Positions 38,626 to 48,389 of a stretch of DNA of 64,000 nt are shown here, piece after piece; the first letter of the stretch is position 1; the number at the start of each line of letters is the position of its first letter. A program made the translations under genes and the position numbers. The DNA is from Ruegeria sp. ANG-R (GTDB lineage Bacteria; Pseudomonadota; Alphaproteobacteria; Rhodobacterales; Rhodobacteraceae), in contig NZ_JWLJ01000004.1 in assembly GCF_000813985.1 (NCBI RefSeq), positions 124,001 to 188,000 of the forward strand, written 5' to 3'. The notes under the pieces were generated by a model. It had not been told where the DNA came from and did not search any database. It saw only the letters and a program-made list of their open reading frames with translations.

Positions 38626-39519
38626 TTGCTCAACCGGCCATACGACCTTCCTCCCGTAAGCTCTCTGATCAGCTTTGAAGCCGCTGCGCGGCATGTCAGC
38701 TTCAAGACCGCTGCCGAAGAGCTCAACGTCACCCCTGCCGCTATCAGCCATCAGGTCAAGGCATTGGAGAACGAGCTGCAATGCGCGCTGTTTCTGCGTC
38801 ATCATCGCGGCGTGGAGTTGACCGAAAGCGGCGCCTATCTTCTGGTGGCGCTACAACGTGGTTTCGAGGGCATCAGCGAGGCCCTTGGACAGTTGCGCCG
38901 TCAATACGACAGAAAAGGGGTAACAATCCGCTCGACAACAGCGGTCAGCTCGCTCTGGCTTACCCCTCGTTTGGCCCAGTTCTGGAAGCAATACGGGCAC
39001 GTTTCCGTAACGCAGGTTGTAACGGATCTTGGGGTCGACACTTCGAAATGCGATCTGAGCATTCATTACGGCGATACCAGCCGCGAAACGGGCATCTTCA
39101 AGACACTATTCCACGACAATATCATGGCCCTCTGCAGCCCGAGGTTTGCCGAGAAGAACCCCATTGAGCGGGTCGAGGATATTGCAAGGGTGCCTCTGAT
39201 CCACCTGGACGCCCCGGATACCGGCTGGACGGACTGGCGGGCGTGGACCCACAAACTGGGGTATGAGGGACCGTTGAACTCTGCGCATCGGGTGAACAAT
39301 TACACAATTGCCCTTCAGGCCGCGCAAGACGACATGGGGGCGGTTCTGGGGTGGGAGGGATTGACCTCGGAACTGATCGCTTCGGGAAAACTGGTCAGGT
39401 TGTTACCGCAGGCCATTTCCTCGCAATTGGACTTCTATGTAAAGTTGCACAACACCTCATCCGACCGGGCAAAACTTGTGTTCAAATGGCTCGGCGAGGC
39501 AGCCGACGGAAGGGTTTGA
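38626..39519 (+). CDS. LysR family transcriptional regulator (GcvA-like)
   Basis: A 297-residue regulator starting at TTG 38626, the only usable start after an upstream in-frame stop, with GGGGGT at 38611-38616 as ribosome-binding site. The helix-turn-helix AAEELNVTPAAISHQVKALE and the GcvA-like effector domain are clear. It is divergent from the DMGDH-like gene across 274 bases, one of which holds a CTAAT box (38559-38563), so it is the likely activator of the demethylation operon. It converges with the B12 ABC operon. Confidence 0.9.
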   Translation: MLNRPYDLPPVSSLISFEAAARHVSFKTAAEELNVTPAAISHQVKALENELQCALFLRHHRGVELTESGAYLLVALQRGFEGISEALGQLRRQYDRKGVTIRSTTAVSSLWLTPRLAQFWKQYGHVSVTQVVTDLGVDTSKCDLSIHYGDTSRETGIFKTLFHDNIMALCSPRFAEKNPIERVEDIARVPLIHLDAPDTGWTDWRAWTHKLGYEGPLNSAHRVNNYTIALQAAQDDMGAVLGWEGLTSELIASGKLVRLLPQAISSQLDFYVKLHNTSSDRAKLVFKWLGEAADGRV

Positions 39520-39568
39520 AGATCGTTTTCATCTGATCTGGTACGATCAAACGTCCAAGCATTCCACC

Positions 39569-40582
39569 CTATCGCTGTGTTTTTGCAGTTCTGAAAAGAA
39601 GCAGGAACACAAAAACTGACCCGATTGACGTCGTCACGATCCCGACCGGCAACTCCTGCGGCGCAAGAAGAAGCCTGCTCAGGATGTCCGAGCCGGTCAG
39701 CAAGGCCGCACCAACGATTGCGGCCGTGGGCAGAAGCTGGCTGTGCAACGGCCCCGCGATACCCCGGGCAATATGTGGCACCATCAGGCCGACAAAGCCG
39801 ATTACCCCGGCCACGGAAACAAATACCGCCGTCGCCAAAGCCGCAGTAAAAAACATGCTGAACCTCAGGCCCCGAACCGGGACACCGAGGGTCGCTGCGG
39901 TCAGGTCACCGGTCAACAGCGCATCCAGCCAGCGGCTGCGATACAGCGAATGGCTCAGGATCAGCAACAACCCGACGCAGACAAGCGGGAATGTCTCCCA
40001 GCGGGCCAGGCCCAAACCGCCCAGCATCCAGAAGATGACCGAATGGGCCGCACGGCTGTCGCCTGCAAAAATCAGATAGTTGGTAATGGCCGAGAACAGA
40101 AACGATACCGCAAGTCCTGCCAGGATCAGCTTCTCGGGCGCGCTTGTGCGCAAACCGTGGACCAGCGCCAACACGATGCCCGAAGCGACAAGCCCGCCGC
40201 AAAAAGCTGCCAATGGAAGTGTCCAGAACCCCAGAATATCTCCGGTCACGGTGATTACGAACACGGCCCCGGCTGCAGCCCCGGAGGACAGGCCGAAGAG
40301 GAATGGATCGGCCAGATCGTTGCGCGTCGTGGTTTGCAGCACCACTCCAACGATACCAAGACCGGCACCGATAACGGCCGCAAACAGTGCGCGCGGCAGT
40401 CTGAGGTCGAACACGATCCGATGCAGGGGCGACATCTCTCCGTCGTCCAAACCCGTACCTCGCAGGATCGCGGTGAATGTGTCGGACACGGGGATCGAAG
40501 TTGTGCCATAGATCGTAGAAACCAGCAAAAGGGCGGCCAGAACGGCCGCCCCAAGCAGGAGTGTCAGGCCCAATCGGCCCAT
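39569..40582 (-). CDS. btuC: FecCD/BtuC-type ABC transporter permease
   Basis: A 337-residue inner-membrane permease of the FecCD family with about ten helices. Family blocks are RLPRALFAAVIGAGLG, NDLADPFLFGLSSGAA and GLMVPHIARGIAGP, the last being the coupling-helix region. It works as a homodimer with the ATPase and binding protein encoded just upstream. The gene starts one base after the binding-protein stop. Assignment to cobalamin rather than ferric siderophore rests on the cobalamin riboswitch ahead of the operon. Confidence 0.85.
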   Translation of the reverse strand: MGRLGLTLLLGAAVLAALLLVSTIYGTTSIPVSDTFTAILRGTGLDDGEMSPLHRIVFDLRLPRALFAAVIGAGLGIVGVVLQTTTRNDLADPFLFGLSSGAAAGAVFVITVTGDILGFWTLPLAAFCGGLVASGIVLALVHGLRTSAPEKLILAGLAVSFLFSAITNYLIFAGDSRAAHSVIFWMLGGLGLARWETFPLVCVGLLLILSHSLYRSRWLDALLTGDLTAATLGVPVRGLRFSMFFTAALATAVFVSVAGVIGFVGLMVPHIARGIAGPLHSQLLPTAAIVGAALLTGSDILSRLLLAPQELPVGIVTTSIGSVFVFLLLFRTAKTQR

Positions 40583-40583
40583 A

Positions 40584-41531
40584 TCAGTTGAGACCCGGAT
40601 GCATCGCCTGCGCCATCTTCGAGATCGCTTCGATATTTGCCGGCCCCGGGGTCAGCTCTTCATAACGCAAACCGATCCAGCGCTCGTTTTTGACGGCGTC
40701 GGTCTGCGACATCACAGGATGCTCCTGCAGAAACTTGAAGGTATCCGCCGCGCCATTTCCGGTCTGATAGTCCAGCAGCACCAGGAATTCCGGGTTCGAA
40801 GCGGCCACCGCTTCCCAAGAAGTGCGTCCCCAGCTTGTGTCCATATCATGGGTGACGTTTTCACCCCCTGCGGCGGCGATCATCGCGTCGGGAATGGCAA
40901 ACTTGCCAGCAGTGAACGGGGCGTCCGCCGGGCCGTCCAGCAGGAAAACGCGCGGCTTGGGCAGATCGGCTGTCTGCGCTTCAATCGCAGCAAGTTCATC
41001 CTTCCAGCTATTCACCAACGCCTCAGCCTCGTCTTCAACCTGCATAACCTCTCCAAGCCGCAGCACGTCGTCGAACAAAAGGTTCATGCTGGCCTCGGGG
41101 CGGTCTTTGTCCAGATGCACGCAGCTTTCGGTCAGGATCATGGTCTTGATCCCGAAAGGCGCAAGCGTGTCCGGCGTCACATCACCACCCGGTTTCATTC
41201 CGTAATACCAGCCCGCAAAGAACAGATCAGGTTCAACAGCGACGAGGTTCTCGACGGTCGGGTATTTTGGCGCAAGCTCGGGGATATCACCGCGCTGAGT
41301 GTCGAATTCCGGGCTGGTCTTGTACCAGCCGGTGATGCCGGTCAAGCCGACAATCTTGTCCTGCAGACCCAGCGCAAAAGCCATGTCGGTCATGTTCATG
41401 TCATGCACCACCAGACGCTCCGGTGGTGTCTCAAAAACCAACGGTTCGCCGCAATTGTCGACCGTCAACTCTTGCGCAGCAGCGCCGCTTGCCATGGCTG
41501 TAGCCAGTGCCACGGACCAGATGTGTTTCAT
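40584..41531 (-). CDS. btuF: Periplasmic binding protein of B12-type ABC importer
   Basis: A 315-residue TroA/FepB-fold binding protein with a signal peptide ending at about AAAQE (residue 20). ERLVVHDMNMTDMAFALGL and VEPDLFFAGWYYGM are typical of the BtuF/FhuD cluster. It delivers its ligand to the FecCD-type permease encoded next. Cobalamin is inferred from the riboswitch; an iron complex would be the alternative if the operon is internally regulated. It lies 18 bases after the ATPase gene. Confidence 0.82.
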   Translation of the reverse strand: MKHIWSVALATAMASGAAAQELTVDNCGEPLVFETPPERLVVHDMNMTDMAFALGLQDKIVGLTGITGWYKTSPEFDTQRGDIPELAPKYPTVENLVAVEPDLFFAGWYYGMKPGGDVTPDTLAPFGIKTMILTESCVHLDKDRPEASMNLLFDDVLRLGEVMQVEDEAEALVNSWKDELAAIEAQTADLPKPRVFLLDGPADAPFTAGKFAIPDAMIAAAGGENVTHDMDTSWGRTSWEAVAASNPEFLVLLDYQTGNGAADTFKFLQEHPVMSQTDAVKNERWIGLRYEELTPGPANIEAISKMAQAMHPGLN

Positions 41532-41549
41532 TTCAAAGTGTTCCCTTGG

Positions 41550-42335
41550 TTAAGTTGAGACTGTAGTTCTTCGAATATCGAGCGCTGGAATGACCCGGCC
41601 TTCGTGGTGAAAGCAGAGATAGTCGACGCCAAACGTTTCGCGCACCCGCTCGGATGTCAGCACCGCGTCTACTGGCCCAAAACCGGTCATTCGGGTGGAT
41701 TTCATCAATGCGACATGGGTGGCGAATTCAGGGATCATGACCAGATCATGGACGATCATCACAACGGTGATGCCGAGTTCGGCAACCAGCGAAAGCATCC
41801 GCCCCTTTGCATCTGGGTCCAGATGGTTGGTTGGCTCGTCCAGAAACAGCAAGGACGGATTCTGCGCCAGAGCCCGCGCGATATGGGCGCGTTGGCGCTC
41901 GCCACCGGACAATTGGGCCATCCGCTTGTCTGTCAGGTTCGCAAGGCCGGTCATGTTCAGAATCCGGTCGAGCTCATTGGCGTGGGCTTCGGCCGAGCGA
42001 TCCGCACGAATGGGTATTTGCCCCAGCGCAACATAGTCGCGCAACGTCAAGCGCCCGTCAGGCAATTCCTGCTGACCGACCACGGCAATCATACGGGCGC
42101 GCTGTTTGGCAGAGAGCTGTTTCAGGCTGCGCCCTTTGATCCGAACATCGCCAAGCGCCAGCGACTCGGCGCCACACAACAGATTGAGAAGGGTCGTTTT
42201 CCCTGCTCCGTTAGGACCGGCGATGGCAAGAATGGACCCCTCGCCCAGCTCGAAGGACACGCCTTGCAGCAAGACATCCCCGTTGAGCGCGTAATACTCG
42301 AGGTCTTCGGCAATTAGAAAAGGGGGCGCGATCAT
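41550..42335 (-). CDS. btuD: ABC transporter ATPase of B12-type importer
   Basis: ATG 42335 overlaps the DUF1636 stop by ATGA and gives a 261-residue ATPase. Walker A is GPNGAGKTTLLN, the signature LSGGERQRAHIARAL and Walker B LLFLDEPTNHLD; the switch histidine is in VMIVHDL. These are canonical for the FecE/BtuD branch. A longer open frame runs back inside the DUF1636 gene but is out of family. It is coupled to the DUF1636 gene upstream. Confidence 0.88.
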   Translation of the reverse strand: MIAPPFLIAEDLEYYALNGDVLLQGVSFELGEGSILAIAGPNGAGKTTLLNLLCGAESLALGDVRIKGRSLKQLSAKQRARMIAVVGQQELPDGRLTLRDYVALGQIPIRADRSAEAHANELDRILNMTGLANLTDKRMAQLSGGERQRAHIARALAQNPSLLFLDEPTNHLDPDAKGRMLSLVAELGITVVMIVHDLVMIPEFATHVALMKSTRMTGFGPVDAVLTSERVRETFGVDYLCFHHEGRVIPALDIRRTTVST

Positions 42336-42688
42336 AATGATACCCCTTGCTCGATCCGCGGCATACGCGAGAGGGTCTTTGTGAACAATGCCTGCGGGCG
42401 GTCCGTCGCATTTGTCCATCCATCCGCGCAACGCAGATACTGTTCGGCAAATTCCACTACTGCATCTAGGTCTTCATGTGTCGCGATGTCGCCGAACAGG
42501 TATTGAGCCTTGCCCGGCGCTTGAAAGCCGATGGTGGTCGGTCGGTCGCAGCCTGCCATGCAATTGACCATGCGAATTGCAAAGCCGTCCGGCAATCGGC
42601 CCGCCAATGTCCTGATTGCCAGATCGGTGGAATCTGAACCCCGACAGTTTGAGCAAACAAGAAGGAAATGATCATGTTTCTTAGTCAT
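42332..42688 (-). CDS. DUF1636 protein, thioredoxin-like ferredoxin-type
   Basis: A 118-residue protein (one more if GTG 42691 is used) with four cysteines arranged C-x-x-C near the N-terminus (VCSNC) and C-x3-C further on (NCMAGC), a pattern like thioredoxin-fold [2Fe-2S] ferredoxins. The exact function is unknown; homologues commonly sit in cobalamin-regulated operons. Here it is the first full gene after the cobalamin riboswitch and is coupled by ATGA to the ABC ATPase. A role in cobalt/corrin handling or in supplying electrons is inference. Confidence 0.85.
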   Translation of the reverse strand: MTKKHDHFLLVCSNCRGSDSTDLAIRTLAGRLPDGFAIRMVNCMAGCDRPTTIGFQAPGKAQYLFGDIATHEDLDAVVEFAEQYLRCADGWTNATDRPQALFTKTLSRMPRIEQGVSL

Positions 42689-42810
42689 CACGCCCTCGCC
42701 TACAATGGCATCACTATCAATGCAATGTTATAACGTATCATATCAAGTATCCTACGCCATAATTCCAAAGCGCCCCGGCTCTGCAGGTCTTGCAATCGAT
42801 TTCTGAGAGA

Positions 42811-42897
42811 TCAGCCGCCACTCGCATAATCCACTCCACTTGTTGCCAAGCGCATGCGGAAGCTGCCGGTTATGTAAACACGCTTAAGACGTGCCAT
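42811..42897 (-). CDS. Short 28-codon frame directly after cobalamin riboswitch
   Basis: A tiny frame, MARLKRVYITGSFRMR... ending in SGG, starts at ATG 42897 with GGAAGGAGG ideally placed (core 42904-42908). It is the first ribosome-binding site after the riboswitch, 119 bases ahead of DUF1636, so the riboswitch may control this start. A small hairpin (GGACG-GGG-CGTCC, 42913-42925) lies just before the site. No known domain. It could be a leader peptide, a small protein, or the 5' end of a degenerated gene. Confidence 0.5.
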   Translation of the reverse strand: MARLKRVYITGSFRMRLATSGVDYASGG

Positions 42898-42943
42898 CAA
42901 AGCCTCCTTCCAGGACGCCCCGTCCCGGGTTGGTTGAACATCT

Positions 42944-43125
42944 GATGGCAGGTCTCCTGACTTGCGGGTCTAAGCTTGGCCAACCTTCCCGATCCTTAGG
43001 ATCAGTGGCTGTTTGACCTCGCTCACCGCTTACAGTTGCGGGGGCAGTTACGGATTTGGCGCCAGTTGGCAATCCTCACCGTATTCCCTTTTCATCCCTC
43101 GGGCGCACCATCGGGAACCATCAAA
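42944..43125 (-). promoter_or_regulatory. Cobalamin (AdoCbl) riboswitch
   Basis: On the minus strand the order of conserved elements matches the cobalamin riboswitch: GATGGTTCCC, GGGATGAAAAGGGAA, then CTGCCCCCGCAACTGTAAGCGG, CACTG, GGGAAGG and the B12 box AAGTCAGGAGACCTGCC. It precedes the DUF1636-BtuDFC operon. Binding of adenosylcobalamin normally represses such operons. The expression platform appears to be the short hairpin and ribosome-binding site at 42904-42928. Confidence 0.93.
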
Positions 43126-43170
43126 CGACTGAGTGCCCGAGATCGCAGGATACGTCAACATCAAAGTCAT
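43048..43170 (-). CDS. Possible 40-codon upstream ORF entering the riboswitch
   Basis: A frame starting MTLMLTYPAISG at ATG 43170 is preceded by AAAGGAGG (43177-43184) at ideal spacing, one of the strongest ribosome-binding sites of the window. Its first half lies before the riboswitch and it stops at TAA inside the aptamer. Translation would therefore cross the sensor. No known domain. It could be a leader peptide or the relic of a gene; coincidence is possible. Confidence 0.4.
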   Translation of the reverse strand: MTLMLTYPAISGTQSFDGSRWCARGMKREYGEDCQLAPNP

Positions 43171-43458
43171 GATGGACCTCCTTTGGTGAACAGACGCAGT
43201 TCGACAAATAAAAATGTCTTAGGACGGATCGAATTTAATTTGACGCCGACCGAAAACGGCTTGCGACTGCGATCTTGGCACCACAAAAGTCACGAGCGGA
43301 ATTCCATAAAGCTGCGTAATCCGGCTGTGCTGAACGAACGGCCGGTAGGCATAAAGACTGCGCGCCGTTTTGCCTGCAACACGAGATCGATACTGCGCGC
43401 CCTCCAACTGGACGGACCGCAAACGGACGCGGCGTGAACTCTGCTAACCGTTAAAGTA

Positions 43459-43498
43459 CTTTGTTTTCAAAGGTTAAATTAAATACTAAATTTTTAGT
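43459..43498 (+). promoter_or_regulatory. Inverted repeats upstream of glycerol-type ABC operon
   Basis: CTTTG-TTTT-CAAAG (43459-43472) and ACTAAA-TT-TTTAGT (43485-43498) lie about 80-120 bases before the binding-protein start in an unusually AT-rich patch. They look like regulator-binding sites or promoter DNA. No regulator gene is adjacent, so the protein involved is unknown. The rest of 43171-43458 shows no gene. Confidence 0.4.
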
Positions 43499-43578
43499 TT
43501 GACAGGGTGGCGACAAATCGCTGATGGTAATCTCCATCCGGTTACCACCGGGCAAGCAAAATTTTTGGGAGGAAAGAG

Positions 43579-45318
<1,740 letters not shown>

Positions 45319-45331
45319 GCCATTAAAATCC

Positions 45332-45355
45332 GGGGGTGCCGGTTGCGGCATCCCC
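45332..45355 (+). terminator. Intercistronic hairpin after the binding-protein gene
   Basis: GGGGGTGCCG-GTTG-CGGCATCCCC forms a ten-pair stem (one G-U) fourteen bases after the stop codon. No T-run follows, so it probably protects the binding-protein mRNA or lets only part of transcription continue, giving more binding protein than ATPase and permease. Confidence 0.6.
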
Positions 45356-45401
45356 AACTCAAAGACCAGTGCCCGGCACTGACGGATCGGAACTCACGGA
45401 C

Positions 45402-46451
45402 ATGATCGAACTACAAGACGCCACCAAACGGGTTGGCAATGTCATCCATATCAAGCCCACGAACCTTACGCTGCAAACCGGCCATTTCAACGTGCTGTTG
45501 GGCGCGACCGGTTCGGGCAAGACCTCTCTGATCAAGATGATGGCCGGGCTCGACCCGATCGCGTCGGGCAAGGTTTTGATGGACGGGCAGGATGTCACCC
45601 GACTGAACACACAGAAACGTCAGATCAGCCTGGTGCACCAGTTCTTCGTGAACTACCCCCATATGACGGTTTTCGACAACATCGCCTCGCCGCTACGTGT
45701 GGCGGGCATGGCCAAATCCGAGATCGAAGGTCGCGTTGAAGAAGCCGCCGACCTGTTGCAACTGCGTCCGATGCTTGATCGCCGTCCGCATGAGCTGTCG
45801 GGCGGGCAACAGCAACGGACGGCGCTGGCCCGCGCTATCGCCAAAGAGAGCCGGGCCGTGTTTCTGGATGAGCCTTTGGCAAACCTCGATTACAAGCTGC
45901 GTGAAGAGCTGCGCGAGCAACTGCCCGATCTGTTTGCGGGACGAGGGGCTGTTGTTGTTTACGCAACATCGGAGCCGGAAGAGGCGCTCTTGCTGGGGGG
46001 CTATACGGCCCTTATGGAAGACGGTCGCGTCACGCAATTCGGCCCGACCACCGACATCTATCGCAACCCCGAGAATATTGCCGCCGCGCGTGTGTTCTCT
46101 GATCCTCCGATCAATGTCGCCCGGATCACCGTGTCCGACGCGCAAGCACATCTGGCCGGAGGCGGTGGCTGGACCGTTTCAGACATGGCCGATGGAGACT
46201 ACATGGTCGCCGTGCGCCCGCACCGGGTGACTCCGTTCAGAACATCCGAGGCGGACGTCGAACTAACCGGGCGCGTGATCGTGACCGAGCTGTCCGGCTC
46301 GGACTCCAGCGCTCATTTTCAACATGGCGATGAGGATTGGGTCTCCCTGGCAACGGGCGTTTACCCGTATCAGGTCGGCGAAGATCACAGTTTCTACATG
46401 AACCCGGCCCATTGCCGGTACTTCGGCCAAGACGGCAAAAGGGTGGCCTGA
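45402..46451 (+). CDS. glpS: Glycerol-type ABC transporter ATPase 1 (no switch histidine)
   Basis: A 349-residue UgpC/MalK-type ATPase starting at ATG 45402; a longer frame to 45336 is leader sequence. Walker A GATGSGKT is at residues 34-41, the Q-loop at Q80, the signature LSGGQ at 132-136 and Walker B VFLDE at 153-157. The switch region that normally reads THDQ-x-EA reads T-S190-E-P-E-E-A, so the catalytic-switch histidine is replaced by serine. The C-terminal TOBE-type domain is present. It pairs with the next ATPase, which has the histidine but lacks a proper signature. Confidence 0.88.
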   Translation: MIELQDATKRVGNVIHIKPTNLTLQTGHFNVLLGATGSGKTSLIKMMAGLDPIASGKVLMDGQDVTRLNTQKRQISLVHQFFVNYPHMTVFDNIASPLRVAGMAKSEIEGRVEEAADLLQLRPMLDRRPHELSGGQQQRTALARAIAKESRAVFLDEPLANLDYKLREELREQLPDLFAGRGAVVVYATSEPEEALLLGGYTALMEDGRVTQFGPTTDIYRNPENIAAARVFSDPPINVARITVSDAQAHLAGGGGWTVSDMADGDYMVAVRPHRVTPFRTSEADVELTGRVIVTELSGSDSSAHFQHGDEDWVSLATGVYPYQVGEDHSFYMNPAHCRYFGQDGKRVA

Positions 46452-46452
46452 C

Positions 46453-47529
46453 ATGGCACAGATCAAGCTTTCAAACCTCCGCCATAGCTATTTCCCGACG
46501 CCCAAAGGCCCCGAGGACTATGCGCTGAAAGAAATCGACGTGACCTGGCGTGACGGAGGGGCCTATGCGTTGCTCGGCCCTTCGGGCTGCGGCAAATCCA
46601 CATTGCTGAACATCATCTCGGGCCTGCTAACGCCCTCGGAAGGGCAAATCCTGTTCGACGGTCAGGACGTTACGGACTTGCCCCCCGACCGGCGCAACAT
46701 CGCACAGGTGTTCCAGTTTCCCGTGATTTACGACACGATGACCGTCGGTGAGAATCTGGCATTTCCTCTGAAGAACCGTGGTGTTGACAGCGCTACTATC
46801 AAGCGCCGGGTCGACGAGATCGCCGAAATGCTGGACGTCGCGGATATGCTGGACATCCGTGCCTCGGGTCTAAGCCCTGACAACAAGCAGAAAATTTCGA
46901 TGGGGCGCGGGTTGGTGCGCGACGACGTGAACGCGGTGATGTTCGATGAGCCTCTGACAGTGATTGATCCACATCTGAAATGGAAGCTGCGATCAAAGCT
47001 GAAAGAGCTGCATCAGCGGGTCAAAGCAACGATGATTTACGTAACACACGACCAGACCGAGGCGCTGACCTTCGCGGATGAGGTCGTGGTGATGCAGGAA
47101 GGCGAGGTTGTGCAGATCGGCACCCCGGTTGAATTGTTCGAACGGCCTCAGCACACGTTTGTCGGCCACTTTATCGGCTCGCCCGGTATGAACGTTCTGC
47201 CCTGCGAGACGAATGGAGACCGCGCTGTGTTCGAAGGCCATGAGGTCATTCTGGAAGGACCGACCCAGGGTGAGGGAGGCCGCACCGATCTGGGCATACG
47301 CCCCGAATATGTGGACTTTGGCGACACCGGCATTCCGGCACATGTAACCAAAGTGTCGGACATTGGCCGCCACTATGTGGTCAGTGCAATGGTCGGCAAC
47401 ACGGCCCTCAAGGCAGTCACCGAACATGACGTGCCCGAACCGGGCTCGCAGGTATTTCTGCAATTCAAACCCGAACATTCCCGCGTCTACCGCGACGGCT
47501 GGATCGCAACCGAGGAGCGGGCGCAATGA
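46453..47529 (+). CDS. glpT: Glycerol-type ABC transporter ATPase 2 (degenerate signature motif)
   Basis: A 358-residue ATPase with canonical Walker A GPSGCGKST (42-50), Q88, Walker B MFDE (163-166) and switch histidine H199 (YVTHDQTEA). The signature block, expected LSGGQ-x-Q-R, reads LSPDNKQKISMGR (140-152) and is degenerate. With the first ATPase it would form a heterodimer with one complete and one defective ATP site. It starts one base after the previous stop. The name follows the rhizobial glycerol operon and is unrelated to E. coli glycerol-3-phosphate carrier GlpT. Confidence 0.88.
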   Translation: MAQIKLSNLRHSYFPTPKGPEDYALKEIDVTWRDGGAYALLGPSGCGKSTLLNIISGLLTPSEGQILFDGQDVTDLPPDRRNIAQVFQFPVIYDTMTVGENLAFPLKNRGVDSATIKRRVDEIAEMLDVADMLDIRASGLSPDNKQKISMGRGLVRDDVNAVMFDEPLTVIDPHLKWKLRSKLKELHQRVKATMIYVTHDQTEALTFADEVVVMQEGEVVQIGTPVELFERPQHTFVGHFIGSPGMNVLPCETNGDRAVFEGHEVILEGPTQGEGGRTDLGIRPEYVDFGDTGIPAHVTKVSDIGRHYVVSAMVGNTALKAVTEHDVPEPGSQVFLQFKPEHSRVYRDGWIATEERAQ

Positions 47530-48389
47530 GAACCGAAAACCAAAAAGCATGGTTCTTTGTCCTGCCGGTTCTGGCGCTGGTCGCGTTCAATGCGCTGGTG
47601 CCGATGATGACGGTCGTCAACTACTCGGTGCAGGAAACCTTCGGCAACAATCAGTTCTTCTGGGAGGGTCTTGGCTGGTTCGAGCAAATCCTGCGGTCCG
47701 ACCGGTTTCAGGCCGCATTGGGACGGCAGTTCCTATTCACTGCGCTTATCCTGATCATCGAAGTGCCTCTGGGCATCATCGTGGCGTTGTCAATGCCGCG
47801 CAAAGGCTTCTGGGTGCCGGTCTGTCTGGTTCTTATGGCGCTGCCGATGCTGATCCCGTGGAACGTGGTGGGCTCGATGTGGAACATCTTCACCCTGCCC
47901 CAGATCGGCCTGCTGGGATACTTCCTGAATGACGTGCTGGGCGTCAACTATGACATGACTCAGCAACCGATTTCGGCGTGGATTACCGTCGTGGTCATGG
48001 ACGTCTGGCACTGGACATCACTGGTCGTTCTGCTGTGCTATGCGGGGCTCGTATCGATCCCGGACGCCTATTATCAGGCCGCCAAGATCGACGGCGCCAG
48101 CCCGTGGTCCGTGTTCCGCTATATCCAATTACCCAAGATGAAGACCGTTCTGACAATTGCCGTTCTGCTGCGGTTCATGGACAGTTTCAACATCTATACC
48201 GAACCCTTCGTCCTGACCGGGGGCGGCCCCGGCAACTCGACCACCCTGCTGTCGATTGACCTTGTGAAGATCGCGCTGGGGCAGTTCGACCTCGGCCCCG
48301 CAGCCGCGATGAGCCTGATCTACTTCGCTATTACGCTGCTGGTCTCTTGGGTCTTCTACACTCTGATGACAAAGGATGACGCGCAATGA
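47526..48389 (+). CDS. glpP: Glycerol-type ABC transporter permease 1
   Basis: A 287-residue six-helix permease of the MalF/UgpA type. The coupling loop reads AAKIDGASPWSVFRYIQLPKMK, the EAA motif that contacts the ATPases. It begins by ATGA overlap with the second ATPase gene and ends by the same overlap with permease 2, so all subunits are coupled. Confidence 0.9.
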   Translation: MRTENQKAWFFVLPVLALVAFNALVPMMTVVNYSVQETFGNNQFFWEGLGWFEQILRSDRFQAALGRQFLFTALILIIEVPLGIIVALSMPRKGFWVPVCLVLMALPMLIPWNVVGSMWNIFTLPQIGLLGYFLNDVLGVNYDMTQQPISAWITVVVMDVWHWTSLVVLLCYAGLVSIPDAYYQAAKIDGASPWSVFRYIQLPKMKTVLTIAVLLRFMDSFNIYTEPFVLTGGGPGNSTTLLSIDLVKIALGQFDLGPAAAMSLIYFAITLLVSWVFYTLMTKDDAQ

